Below are positions 34,843-48,654 of a stretch of 64,000 nt of DNA, one piece after another (within the stretch, counting starts at the first letter, position 1; every line of letters begins with the position of its first letter). The stretch is from Limanda limanda (Eukaryota; Chordata; Actinopteri; Pleuronectiformes; Pleuronectidae). The notes under the pieces are model-generated. The model saw only the letters and a list, made by a program, of their open reading frames with translations, did no database searches and had not been told where the DNA came from. The position numbers and the translations under genes are program-made. The stretch lies in the NCBI RefSeq assembly GCF_963576545.1, contig NW_026870563.1, positions 372,001-436,000 of the forward strand, in the 5' to 3' direction.

Positions 34843-37800
34843 GAAAGTGGTTGCATCTGGACTAATTTGGGTCCTGCGGATCGATTGGTACCATCCCCGA
34901 GCTTGTACGACCTTCGGAAGAGGTCGACCGACGAAATTCCCCCAAATCTGAGGAGATATTCTTACATAACTTTTTTTGTGAAGGTCGGAGAGACTTGCAA
35001 GTAGGCTCTACCCCCACTAAATGGGGTAGCGCGCATCGATCGGTACCATCCTTGAGCTTCTCCGACTTTCGGAAGGGTTAGGGTTAGGGTTAGGGATGAA
35101 AGCACATAGGAGAAAGAGATATTCTTGAATAACTTTTTTTGTGAAGATCGGAGAGACTTGCAAGTAGGCTCTACCCCCACTAAATGGGGTAGCGCGCATC
35201 GATCGGTACCATCCTTGAGCTTCTCCGACTTTCGGAAGGGTTAGGGTTAGGGTTAGGGATGAAAGCACATAGGAGAAAGAGATATTCTTGAATAACTTTT
35301 TTTGTGAAGGTCGGAGAGACTTGGAAAGTGGTTGCATCTGGACTAATTTGGGTCCTGCGGATCGATTGGTACCATCCCCGAGCTTGTACGACCTTCGGAA
35401 GAGGTCGACCGACGAAATTCCCCCAAATCTGAGGAGATATTCTTGAATAACTTTTTTTGTGAAGGTCGGAGAGACTTGCAAGTAGGCTCTACCCCCACTA
35501 AATGGGGTTGCGCGCATCGATCGGTACCATCCTTGAGCTTCTCCGACTTTCGGAAGGGTTAGGGTTAGGGTTAGGGATGAAAGCACATAGGAGAAAGAGA
35601 TATTCTTGAATAACTTTTTTTGTGAAGGTCGGAGAGACTTGCAAGTAGGCTCTACCCCCACTAAATGGGGTAGCGCACATCGATCGGTACCATCTTTGAG
35701 CTTCTCCGACTTTCGGAAGGGTTAGGGTTAGGGTTAGGGATGAAAGCACATAGGAGAAAGAGATATTCTTGAATAACTTTTTTTGTGAAGGTCGGAGAGA
35801 CTTGGAAAGTGGTTGCATCTGGACTAATTTGGGTCCTGCGGATCGATTGGTACCATCCCCGAGCTTGTACGACCTTCGGAAGAGGTCGACCGACGAAATT
35901 CCCCCAAATCTGAGGAGATATTCTTGAATAACTTTTTTTGTGAAGGTCGGAGAGACTTGCAAGTAGGCTCTACCCCCACTAAATGGGGTTGCGCGCATCG
36001 ATCAGTACCATCCTTGAGCTTCTCCGACTTTCGGAAGGGTTAGGGTTAGGGTTAGGGATGAAAGCACATAGGAGAAAGAGATATTCTTGAATAACTTTTT
36101 TTGTGAAGGTCGGAGAGACTTGCAAGTAGGCTCTACCCCCACTAAATGGGGTAGCGCGCATCGATCGGTACCATCCTTGAGCTTCTCCGACTTTCGGAAG
36201 GGTTAGGGTTAGGGTTAGGGATGAAAGCACATAGGAGAAAGAGATATTCTTGAATAACTTTTTTTGTGAAGGTCGGAGAGACTTGCAAGTAGGCTCTACC
36301 CCTACTAAATGGGGTAGCGCGCATCGATCGGTACCATCCTTGAGCTTCTCCGACTTTCGGAAGGGTTAGGGTTAGGGTTAGGGATGAAAGCACATAGGAG
36401 AAAGAGATATTCTTGAATAACTTTTTTTGTGAAGGTCGGAGAGACTTGCAAGTAGGCTCTACCCCCACTAAATGGGGTAGCGCGCATCGATCGGTACCAT
36501 CTTTGAGCTTCTCCGACTTTCGGAAGGGTTAGGGTTAGGGTTAGGGATGAAAGCACATAGGAGAAAGAGATATTCTTGAATAACTTTTTTTGTGAAGGTC
36601 GGAGAGACTTGGAAAGTGGTTGCATCTGGACTAATTTGGGTCCTGCGGATCGATTGGTACCATCCCCGAGCTTGTACGACCTTCGGAAGAGGTCGACCGA
36701 CGAAATTCCCCCAAATCTGAGGAGATATTCTTGAATAACTTTTTATGTGAAGGTCGGAGAGACTTGCAAGTAGGCTCTACCCCCACTAAATGGGGTTGCG
36801 CGCATCGATCAGTACCATCTTTGAGCTTCTCCGACTTTCGGAAGGGTTAGGGTTAGGGTTAGGGATGAAAGCACATAGGAGAAAGAGATATTCTTGAATA
36901 ACTTTTTTTGTGAAGGTCGGAGAGACTTGGAAAGTGGTTGCATCTGGACTAATTTGGGTCCTGCGGATCGATTGGTACCATCCCCGAGCTTGTACGACCT
37001 TCGGAAGAGGTCGACCGACGAAATTCCCCCAAATCTGAGGAGATATTCTTGAATAACTTTTTTTGTGAAGGTCGGAGAGACTTGCAAGTAGGCTCTACCC
37101 CCACTAAATGGGGTTGCGCGCATCGATCAGTACCATATTTGAGCTTCTCCGACTTTCGGAAGGGTTAGGGTTAGGGTTAGGGATGAAAGCACATAGGAGA
37201 AAGAGATATTCTTGAATAACTTTTTTTGTGAAGGTCGGAGAGACTTGCAAGTAGGCTCTACCCCCACTAAATGGGGTAGCGCGCATCGATCGGTACCATC
37301 CTTGAGCTTCTCCGACTTTCGGAAGGGTTAGGGTTAGGGTTAGGGATGAAAGCACATAGGAGAAAGAGATATTCTTGAATAACTTTTTTTGTGAAGGTCG
37401 GAGAGACTTGCAAGTAGGCTCTACCCCCACTAAATGGGGTAGCGCGCATCGATCGGTACCATCCTTGAGCTTCTCCGACTTTTGGAAGGGTTAGGGTTAG
37501 GGTTAGGGATGAAAGCACATAGGAGAAAGAGATATTCTTGAATAACTTTTTTTGTGAAGGTCGGGGAGACTTGCAAGTAGGCTCTACCCCCACTAAATGG
37601 GGTAGCGCGCATCGATCGGTACCATCCTTGAGCTTCTCCGACTTTCGGAAGGGTTAGGGTTAGGGTTAGGGATGAAAGCACATAGGAGAAAGAGATATTC
37701 TTGAATAACTTTTTTTGTGAAGGTCGGAGAGACTTGGAAAGTGGTTGCATCTGGACTAATTTGGGTCCTGCGGATCGATTGGTACCATCCCCGAGCTTGT

Positions 37801-39010
37801 ACGACCTTCGGAAGAGGTCGACCGACGAAATTCCCCCAAATCTGAGGAGATATTCTTGAATAACTTTTTTTGTGAAGGTCGGAGAGACTTGCAAGTAGGC
37901 TCTACCCCCACTAAATGGGGTAGCGCACATCGATCGGTACCATCTTTGAGCTTCTCCGACTTTCGGAAGGGTTAGGGTTAGGGTTAGGGATGAAAGCACA
38001 TAGGAGAAAGAGATATTCTTGAATAACTTTTTTTGTGAAGGTCGGAGAGACTTGGAAAGTGGTTGCATCTGGACTAATTTGGGTCCTGCGGATCGATTGG
38101 TACCATCCCCGAGCTTGTACGACCTTCGGAAGAGGTCGACCGACGAAATTCCCCCAAATCTGAGGAGATATTCTTGAATAACTTTTTTTGTGAAGGTCGG
38201 AGAGACTTGCAAGTAGGCTCTACCCCCACTAAATGGGGTTGCGCGCATCGATCAGTACCATCTTTGAGCTTCTCCGACTTTCGGAAGGGTTAGGGTTAGG
38301 GTTAGGGATGAAAGCACATAGGAGAAAGAGATATTCTTGAATAACTTTTTTTGTGAAGGTCGGAGAGACTTGGAAAGTGGTTGCATCTGGACTAATTTGG
38401 GTCCTGCGGATCGATTGGTACCATCCCCGAGCTTGTACGACCTTCGAAAGAGGTCGACCGACGAAATTCCCCCAAATCTGAGGAGATATTCTTGAATAAC
38501 TTTTTTTGTGAAGGTCGGAGAGACTTGCAAGTAGGCTCTACCCCCACTAAATGGGGTTGCGCGCATCGATCAGTACCATATTTGAGCTTCTCCGACTTTC
38601 GGAAGGGTTAGGGTTAGGGATGAAAGCACATAGGAGAAAGAGATATTCTTGAATAACTTTTTTTGTGAAGGTCGGAGAGACTTGCAAGTAGGCTCTACCC
38701 CCACTAAATGGGGTAGCGCGCATCGATCGGTACCATCCTTGAGCTTCTCCGACTTTCGGAAGGGTTAGGGTTAGGGTTAGGGATGAAAGCACATAGGAGA
38801 AAGAGATATTCTTGAATAACTTTTTTTGTGAAGGTCGGGGAGACTTGCAAGTAGGCTCTACCCCCACTAAATGGGGTAGCGCGCATCGATCGGTACCATC
38901 CTTGAGCTTCTCCGACTTTCGGAAGGGTTAGGGTTAGGGTTAGGGATGAAAGCACATAGGAGAAAGAGATATTCTTGAATAACTTTTTTTGTGAAGGTCG
39001 GAGAGACTTG
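34843..39010 (+). repeat. HOR-4174, copy 2 (4,168 bp)
   Basis: It has the same B spacing as copy 1 with one hexamer lost near 38601. It shares with copy 3, but not copy 1, the markers TACATAAC in the first B tail (34963), GAAGATCGG (about 35146), and CTTTTTATGTG (about 36744). Copies 2 and 3 are therefore sisters. Confidence 0.88.
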
Positions 39011-42000
39011 GAAAGTGGTTGCATCTGGACTAATTTGGGTCCTGCGGATCGATTGGTACCATCCCCGAGCTTGTACGACCTTCGGAAGAGGTCGACCGAC
39101 GAAATTCCCCCAAATCTGAGGAGATATTCTTACATAACTTTTTTTGTGAAGGTCGGAGAGACTTGCAAGTAGGCTCTACCCCCACTAAATGGGGTAGCGC
39201 GCATCGATCGGTACCATCCTTGAGCTTCTCCGACTTTCGGAAGGGTTAGGGTTAGGGTTAGGGATGAAAGCACATAGGAGAAAGAGATATTCTTGAATAA
39301 CTTTTTTTGTGAAGATCGGAGAGACTTGCAAGTAGGCTCTACCCCCACTAAATGGGGTAGCGCGCATCGATCGGTACCATCCTTGAGCTTCTCCGACTTT
39401 CGGAAGGGTTAGGGTTAGGGTTAGGGATGAAAGCACATAGGAGAAAGAGATATTCTTGAATAACTTTTTTTGTGAAGGTCGGAGAGACTTGGAAAGTGGT
39501 TGCATCTGGACTAATTTGGGTCCTGCGGATCGATTGGTACCATCCCCGAGCTTGTACGACCTTCGGAAGAGGTCGACCGACGAAATTCCCCCAAATCTGA
39601 GGAGATATTCTTGAATAACTTTTTTTGTGAAGGTCGGAGAGACTTGCAAGTAGGCTCTACCCCCACTAAATGGGGTTGCGCGCATCGATCGGTACCATCC
39701 TTGAGCTTCTCCGACTTTCGGAAGGGTTAGGGTTAGGGTTAGGGATGAAAGCACATAGGAGAAAGAGATATTCTTGAATAACTTTTTTTGTGAAGGTCGG
39801 AGAGACTTGCAAGTAGGCTCTACCCCCACTAAATGGGGTAGCGCACATCGATCGGTACCATCTTTGAGCTTCTCCGACTTTCGGAAGGGTTAGGGTTAGG
39901 GTTAGGGATGAAAGCACATAGGAGAAAGAGATATTCTTGAATAACTTTTTTTGTGAAGGTCGGAGAGACTTGGAAAGTGGTTGCATCTGGACTAATTTGG
40001 GTCCTGCGGATCGATTGGTACCATCCCCGAGCTTGTACGACCTTCGGAAGAGGTCGACCGACGAAATTCCCCCAAATCTGAGGAGATATTCTTGAATAAC
40101 TTTTTTTGTGAAGGTCGGAGAGACTTGCAAGTAGGCTCTACCCCCACTAAATGGGGTTGCGCGCATCGATCAGTACCATCCTTGAGCTTCTCCGACTTTC
40201 GGAAGGGTTAGGGTTAGGGTTAGGGATGAAAGCACATAGGAGAAAGAGATATTCTTGAATAACTTTTTTTGTGAAGGTCGGAGAGACTTGCAAGTAGGCT
40301 CTACCCCCACTAAATGGGGTAGCGCGCATCGATCGGTACCATCCTTGAGCTTCTCCGACTTTCGGAAGGGTTAGGGTTAGGGTTAGGGATGAAAGCACAT
40401 AGGAGAAAGAGATATTCTTGAATAACTTTTTTTGTGAAGGTCGGAGAGACTTGCAAGTAGGCTCTACCCCTACTAAATGGGGTAGCGCGCATCGATCGGT
40501 ACCATCCTTGAGCTTCTCCGACTTTCGGAAGGGTTAGGGTTAGGGTTAGGGATGAAAGCACATAGGAGAAAGAGATATTCTTGAATAACTTTTTTTGTGA
40601 AGGTCGGAGAGACTTGCAAGTAGGCTCTACCCCCACTAAATGGGGTAGCGCGCATCGATCGGTACCATCTTTGAGCTTCTCCGACTTTCGGAAGGGTTAG
40701 GGTTAGGGTTAGGGATGAAAGCACATAGGAGAAAGAGATATTCTTGAATAACTTTTTTTGTGAAGGTCGGAGAGACTTGGAAAGTGGTTGCATCTGGACT
40801 AATTTGGGTCCTGCGGATCGATTGGTACCATCCCCGAGCTTGTACGACCTTCGGAAGAGGTCGACCGACGAAATTCCCCCAAATCTGAGGAGATATTCTT
40901 GAATAACTTTTTATGTGAAGGTCGGAGAGACTTGCAAGTAGGCTCTACCCCCACTAAATGGGGTTGCGCGCATCGATCAGTACCATCTTTGAGCTTCTCC
41001 GACTTTCGGAAGGGTTAGGGTTAGGGTTAGGGATGAAAGCACATAGGAGAAAGAGATATTCTTGAATAACTTTTTTTGTGAAGGTCGGAGAGACTTGGAA
41101 AGTGGTTGCATCTGGACTAATTTGGGTCCTGCGGATCGATTGGTACCATCCCCGAGCTTGTACGACCTTCGGAAGAGGTCGACCGACGAAATTCCCCCAA
41201 ATCTGAGGAGATATTCTTGAATAACTTTTTTTGTGAAGGTCGGAGAGACTTGCAAGTAGGCTCTACCCCCACTAAATGGGGTTGCGCGCATCGATCAGTA
41301 CCATATTTGAGCTTCTCCGACTTTCGGAAGGGTTAGGGTTAGGGTTAGGGATGAAAGCACATAGGAGAAAGAGATATTCTTGAATAACTTTTTTTGTGAA
41401 GGTCGGAGAGACTTGCAAGTAGGCTCTACCCCCACTAAATGGGGTAGCGCGCATCGATCGGTACCATCCTTGAGCTTCTCCGACTTTCGGAAGGGTTAGG
41501 GTTAGGGTTAGGGATGAAAGCACATAGGAGAAAGAGATATTCTTGAATAACTTTTTTTGTGAAGGTCGGAGAGACTTGCAAGTAGGCTCTACCCCCACTA
41601 AATGGGGTAGCGCGCATCGATCGGTACCATCCTTGAGCTTCTCCGACTTTTGGAAGGGTTAGGGTTAGGGTTAGGGATGAAAGCACATAGGAGAAAGAGA
41701 TATTCTTGAATAACTTTTTTTGTGAAGGTCGGGGAGACTTGCAAGTAGGCTCTACCCCCACTAAATGGGGTAGCGCGCATCGATCGGTACCATCCTTGAG
41801 CTTCTCCGACTTTCGGAAGGGTTAGGGTTAGGGTTAGGGATGAAAGCACATAGGAGAAAGAGATATTCTTGAATAACTTTTTTTGTGAAGGTCGGAGAGA
41901 CTTGGAAAGTGGTTGCATCTGGACTAATTTGGGTCCTGCGGATCGATTGGTACCATCCCCGAGCTTGTACGACCTTCGGAAGAGGTCGACCGACGAAATT

Positions 42001-42866
42001 CCCCCAAATCTGAGGAGATATTCTTGAATAACTTTTTTTGTGAAGGTCGGAGAGACTTGCAAGTAGGCTCTACCCCCACTAAATGGGGTAGCGCACATCG
42101 ATCGGTACCATCTTTGAGCTTCTCCGACTTTCGGAAGGGTTAGGGTTAGGGTTAGGGATGAAAGCACATAGGAGAAAGAGATATTCTTGAATAACTTTTT
42201 TTGTGAAGGTCGGAGAGACTTGTAAAGTGGTTGCATCTGGACTAATTTGGGTCCTGCGGATCGATTGGTACCATCCCCGAGCTTGTACGACCTTCGGAAG
42301 AGGTCGACCGACGAAATTCCCCCAAATCTGAGGAGATATTCTTGAATAACTTTTTTTGTGAAGGTCGGAGAGACTTGCAAGTAGGCTCTACCCCCACTAA
42401 ATGGGGTTGCGCGCATCGATCAGTACCATCCTTGAGCTTCTCCGACTTTCGGAAGGGTTAGGGTTAGGGTTAGGGATGAAAGCACATAGGAGAAAGAGAT
42501 ATTCTTGAATAACTTTTTTTGTGAAGGTCGGAGAGACTTGCAAGTAGGCTCTACCCCCACTAAATGGGGTAGCGTGCATCGATCGGTACCATCCTTGAGC
42601 TTCTCCGACTTTCGGAAGGGTTAGGGTTAGGGTTAGGGATGAAAGCACATAGGAGAAAGAGATATTCTTGAATAACTTTTTTTGTGAAGGTCGGAGAGAC
42701 TTGCAAGTAGGCTCTACCCCTACTAAATGGGGTAGCGCACATCGATCGGTACCATCCTTGAGCTTCTCCGACTTTCGGAAGGGTTAGGGTTAGGGTTAGG
42801 GATGAAAGCACATAGGAGAAAGAGATATTCTTGAATAACTTTTTTTGTGAAGGTCGGAGAGACTTG
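39011..42866 (+). repeat. HOR-4174, copy 3 (incomplete)
   Basis: B spacing runs 481, 481, 807, 318, 807, 318 and then 644, so the last AB dimer of the pattern is missing. It carries TACATAAC (39131), GAAGATCGG (about 39314) and CTTTTTATGTG (about 40912) like copy 2. The B at 42223 has a private start, TTGTAAAGTGG. Confidence 0.86.
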
Positions 42867-45800
42867 GAAAGTGGTTGCATCTGGACTAATTTGGGTCCTG
42901 CGGATCGATTGGTACCATCCCCGAGCTTGTACGACCTTCGGAAGAGGTCGACCGACGAAATTCCCCCAAATCTGAGGAGATATTCTTGAATAACTTTTTT
43001 TGTGAAGGTCGGAGAGACTTGCAAGTAGGCTCTACCCCCACTAAATGGGGTTGCGCGCATCGATCAGTACCATCCTTGAGCTTCTCCGACTTTCGGAAGG
43101 GTTAGGGTTAGGGTTAGGGATGAAAGCACATAGGAGAAAGAGATATTCTTGAATAACTTTTTTTGTGAAGGTCGGAGAGACTTGCAAGTAGGCTCTACCC
43201 CCACTAAATGGGGTAGCGCGCATCGATCGGTACCATCCTTGAGCTTCTCCGACTTTCGGAAGGGTTAGGGTTAGGGTTAGGGATGAAAGCACATAGGAGA
43301 AAGAGATATTCTTGAATAACTTTTTTTGTGAAGGTCGGAGAGACTTGCAAGTAGGCTCTACCCCTACTAAATGGGGTAGCGCGCATCGATCGGTACCATC
43401 CTTGAGCTTCTCCGACTTTCGGAAGGGTTAGGGTTAGGGTTAGGGATGAAAGCACATAGGAGAAAGAGATATTCTTGAATAACTTTTTTTGTGAAGGTCG
43501 GAGAGACTTGGAAAGTGGTTGCATCTGGACTAATTTGGGTCCTGCGGATCGATTGGTACCATCCCCGAGCTTGTACGACCTTCGGAAGAGGTCGACCGAC
43601 GAAATTCCCCCAAATCTGAGGAGATATTCTTGAATAACTTTTTTTGTGAAGGTCGGAGAGACTTGCAAGTAGGCTCTACCCCCACTAAATGGGGTAGCGC
43701 ACATCGATCGGTACCATCTTTGAGCTTCTCCGACTTTCGGAAGGGTTAGGGTTAGGGTTAGGGATGAAAGCACATAGGAGAAAGAGATATTCTTGAATAA
43801 CTTTTTTTGTGAAGGTCGGAGAGACTTGGAAAGTGGTTGCATCTGGACTAATTTGGGTCCTGCGGATCGATTGGTACCATCCCCGAGCTTGTACGACCTT
43901 CGGAAGAGGTCGACCGACGAAATTCCCCCAAATCTGAGGAGATATTCTTGAATAACTTTTTTTGTGAAGGTCGGAGAGACTTGCAAGTAGGCTCTACCCC
44001 CACTAAATGGGGTTGCGCGCATCGATCAGTACCATCCTTGAGCTTCTCCGACTTTCGGAAGGGTTAGGGTTAGGGTTAGGGATGAAAGCACATAGGAGAA
44101 AGAGATATTCTTGAATAACTTTTTTTGTGAAGGTCGGAGAGACTTGCAAGTAGGCTCTACCCCCACTAAATGGGGTAGCGCGCATCGATCGGTACCATCC
44201 TTGAGCTTCTCCGACTTTCGGAAGGGTTAGGGTTAGGGTTAGGGATGAAAGCACATAGGAGAAAGAGATATTCTTGAATAACTTTTTTTGTGAAGGTCGG
44301 AGAGACTTGCAAGTAGGCTCTACCCCTACAAAATGGGGTAGCGCGCATCGATCGGTACCATCCTTGAGCTTCTCCGACTTTCGGAAGGGTTAGGGTTAGG
44401 GTTAGGGATGAAAGCACATAGGAGAAAGAGATATTCTTGAATAACTTTTTTTGTGAAGGTCGGAGAGACTTGCAAGTAGGCTCTACCCCCACTAAATGGG
44501 GTAGCGCGCATCGATCGGTACCATCTTTGAGCTTCTCCGACTTTCGGAAGGGTTAGGGTTAGGGTTAGGGATGAAAGCACATAGGAGAAAGAGATATTCT
44601 TGAATAACTTTTTTTGTGAAGGTCGGAGAGACTTGGAAAGTGGTTGCATCTGGACTAATTTGGGTCCTGCGGATCGATTGGTACCATCCCCGAGCTTGTA
44701 CGACCTTCGGAAGAGGTCGACCGACGAAATTCCCCCAAATCTGAGGAGATATTCTTGAATAACTTTTTTTGTGAAGGTCGGAGAGACTTGCAAGTAGGCT
44801 CTACCCCCACTAAATGGGGTTGCGCGCATCGATCAGTACCATCTTTGAGCTTCTCCGACTTTCGGAAGGGTTAGGGTTAGGGTTAGGGATGAAAGCACAT
44901 AGGAGAAAGAGATATTCTTGAATAACTTTTTTTGTGAAGGTCGGAGAGACTTGGAAAGTGGTTGCATCTGGACTAATTTGGGTCCTGCGGATCGATTGGT
45001 ACCATCCCCGAGCTTGTACGACCTTCGGAAGAGGTCGACCGACGAAATTCCCCCAAATCTGAGGAGATATTCTTGAATAACTTTTTTTGTGAAGGTCGGA
45101 GAGACTTGCAAGTAGGCTCTACCCCCACTAAATGGGGTAGCGCACATCGATCGGTACCATCTTTGAGCTTCTCCGACTTTCGGAAGGGTTAGGGTTAGGG
45201 TTAGGGATGAAAGCACATAGGAGAAAGAGATATTCTTGAATAACTTTTTTTGTGAAGGTCGGAGAGACTTGGAAAGTGGTTGCATCTGGACTAATTTGGG
45301 TCCTGCGGATCGATTGGTACCATCCCCGAGCTTGTACGACCTTCGGAAGAGGTCGACCGACGAAATTCCCCCAAATCTGAGGAGATATTCTTGAATAACT
45401 TTTTTTGTGAAGGTCGGAGAGACTTGCAAGTAGGCTCTACCCCCACTAAATGGGGTTGCGCGCATCGATCAGTACCATCCTTGAGCTTCTCCGACTTTCG
45501 GAAGGGTTAGGGTTAGGGTTAGGGATGAAAGCACATAGGAGAAAGAGATATTCTTGAATAACTTTTTTTGTGAAGGTCGGAGAGACTTGCAAGTAGGCTC
45601 TACCCCCACTAAATGGGGTAGCGCGCATCGATCGGTACCATCCTTGAGCTTCTCCGACTTTCGGAAGGGTTAGGGTTAGGGTTAGGGATGAAAGCACATA
45701 GGAGAAAGAGATATTCTTGAATAACTTTTTTTGTGAAGGTCGGAGAGACTTGCAAGTAGGCTCTACCCCCACTAAATGGGGTAGCGCGCATCGATCGGTA

Positions 45801-46078
45801 CCATCCTTGAGCTTCTCCGACTTTCGGAAGGGTTAGGGTTAGGGTTAGGGATGAAAGCACATAGGAGAAAGAGATATTCTTGAATAACTTTTTTTGTGAA
45901 GGTCGGAGAGACTTGCAAGTAGGCTCTACCCCTACTAAATGGGGTAGCGCACATCGATCGGTACCATCCTTGAGCTTCTCCGACTTTCGGAAGGGTTAGG
46001 GTTAGGGTTAGGGATGAAAGCACATAGGAGAAAGAGATATTCTTGAATAACTTTTTTTGTGAAGGTCGGAGAGACTTG
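42867..46078 (+). repeat. Block repeated at about 52.5-54.9 kb (offset 9,644)
   Basis: B starts at 42867, 43511, 43829, 44636 and 44954 match 52511, 53155, 53473, 54280 and 54597. The following dimer-rich part (about 44.8-45.5 kb) instead matches 51.4-52.1 kb at offset 6,595. The variants ACCCCTACT and GCGCACATCG are frequent here. CCTACAAAATGG at about 44330 is private. Confidence 0.8.
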
Positions 46079-48654
46079 GAAAGTGGTTGCATCTGGACTA
46101 ATTTGGGTCCTGCGGATCGATTGGTACCATCCCCGAGCTTGTACGACCTTCGGAAGAGGTCGACCGACGAAATTCCCCCAAATCTGAGGAGATATTCTTG
46201 AATAACTTTTTTTGTGAAGGTCGGAGAGACTTGCAAGTAGGCTCTACCCCCACTAAATGGGGTTGCGCGCATCGATCAGTACCATCCTTGAGCTTCTCCG
46301 ACTTTCGGAAGGGTTAGGGTTAGGGTTAGGGATGAAAGCACATAGGAGAAAGAGATATTCTTGAATAACTTTTTTTGTGAAGGTCGGAGAGACTTGCAAG
46401 TAGGCTCTACCCCCACTAAATGGGGTTGCGCGCATCGATCAGTACCATCCTTGAGCTTCTCCGACTTTCGGAAGGGTTAGGGTTAGGGTTAGGGATGAAA
46501 GCACATAGGAGAAAGAGATATTCTTGAATAACTTTTTTTGTGAAGGTCGGAGAGACTTGCAAGTAGGCTCTACCCCCACTAAATGGGGTAGCGCGCATCG
46601 ATCGGTACCATCCTTGAGCTTCTCCGACTTTCGGAAGGGTTAGGGTTAGGGTTAGGGATGAAAGCACATAGGAGAAAGAGATATTCTTGAATAACTTTTT
46701 TTGTGAAGGTCGGAGAGACTTGCAAGTAGGCTCTACCCCTACTAAATGGGGTAGCGCACATCGATCGGTACCATCCTTGAGCTTCTCCGACTTTCGGAAG
46801 GGTTAGGGTTAGGGTTAGGGATGAAAGCACATAGGAGAAAGAGATATTCTTGAATAACTTTTTTTGTGAAGGTCGGAGAGACTTGGAAAGTGGTTGCATC
46901 TGGACTAATTTGGGTCCTGCGGATCGATTGGTACCATCCCCGAGCTTGTACGACCTTCGGAAGAGGTCGACCGACGAAATTCCCCCAAATCTGAGGAGAT
47001 ATTCTTGAATAACTTTTTTTGTGAAGGTCGGAGAGACTTGCAAGTAGGCTCTACCCCCACTAAATGGGGTTGCGCGCATCGATCAGTACCATCCTTGAGC
47101 TTCTCCGACTTTCGGAAGGGTTAGGGTTAGGGTTAGGGATGAAAGCACATAGGAGAAAGAGATATTCTTGAATAACTTTTTTTGTGAAGGTCGGAGAGAC
47201 TTGCAAGTAGGCTCTACCCCCACTAAATGGGGTAGCGCGCATCGATCGGTACCATCCTTGAGCTTCTCCGACTTTCGGAAGGGTTAGGGTTAGGGTTAGG
47301 GATGAAAGCACATAGGAGAAAGAGATATTCTTGAATAACTTTTTTTGTGAAGGTCGGAGAGACTTGCAAGTAGGCTCTACCCCTACTAAATGGGGTAGCG
47401 CGCATCGATCGGTACCATCCTTGAGCTTCTCCGACTTTCGGAAGGGTTAGGGTTAGGGTTAGGGATGAAAGCACATAGGAGAAAGAGATATTCTTGAATA
47501 ACTTTTTTTGTGAAGGTCGGAGAGACTTGGAAAGTGGTTGCATCTGGACTAATTTGGGTCCTGCGGATCGATTGGTACCATCCCCGAGCTTGTACGACCT
47601 TCGGAAGAGGTCGACCGACGAAATTCCCCCAAATCTGAGGAGATATTCTTGAATAACTTTTTTTGTGAAGGTCGGAGAGACTTGCAAGTAGGCTCTACCC
47701 CCACTAAATGGGGTAGCGCACATCGATCGGTACCATCTTTGAGCTTCTCCGACTTTCGGAAGGGTTAGGGTTAGGGTTAGGGATGAAAGCACATAGGAGA
47801 AAGAGATATTCTTGAATAACTTTTTTTGTGAAGGTCGGAGAGACTTGGAAAGTGGTTGCATCTGGACTAATTTGGGTCCTGCGGATCGATTGGTACCATC
47901 CCCGAGCTTGTACGACCTTCGGAAGAGGTCGACCGACGAAATTCCCCCAAATCTGAGGAGATATTCTTGAATAACTTTTTTTGTGAAGGTCGGAGAGACT
48001 TGCAAGTAGGCTCTACCCCCACTAAATGGGGTTGCGCGCATCGATCAGTACCATCCTTGAGCTTCTCCGACTTTCGGAAGGGTTAGGGTTAGGGTTAGGG
48101 ATGAAAGCACATAGGAGAAAGAGATATTCTTGAATAACTTTTTTTGTGAAGGTCGGAGAGACTTGCAAGTAGGCTCTACCCCCACTAAATGGGGTAGCGC
48201 GCATCGATCGGTACCATCCTTGAGCTTCTCCGACTTTCGGAAGGGTTAGGGTTAGGGTTAGGGATGAAAGCACATAGGAGAAAGAGATATTCTTGAATAA
48301 CTTTTTTTGTGAAGGTCGGAGAGACTTGCAAGTAGGCTCTACCCCTACTAAATGGGGTAGCGCGCATCGATCGGTACCATCCTTGAGCTTCTCCGACTTT
48401 CGGAAGGGTTAGGGTTAGGGTTAGGGATGAAAGCACATAGGAGAAAGAGATATTCTTGAATAACTTTTTTTGTGAAGGTCGGAGAGACTTGCAAGTAGGC
48501 TCTACCCCCACTAAATGGGGTAGCGCGCATCGATCGGTACCATCTTTGAGCTTCTCCGACTTTCGGAAGGGTTAGGGTTAGGGTTAGGGATGAAAGCACA
48601 TAGGAGAAAGAGATATTCTTGAATAACTTTTTTTGTGAAGGTCGGAGAGACTTG
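46079..48654 (+). repeat. Higher-order repeat HOR-2576, copy 1
   Basis: B spacing is 807, 644, 318 and 807 bp, summing to 2,576 for 4 B and 12 A units with no hexamer loss. The unit contains ACCCCTACT with GCGCACATCG in its second A run and recurs directly to the right. Confidence 0.88.
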
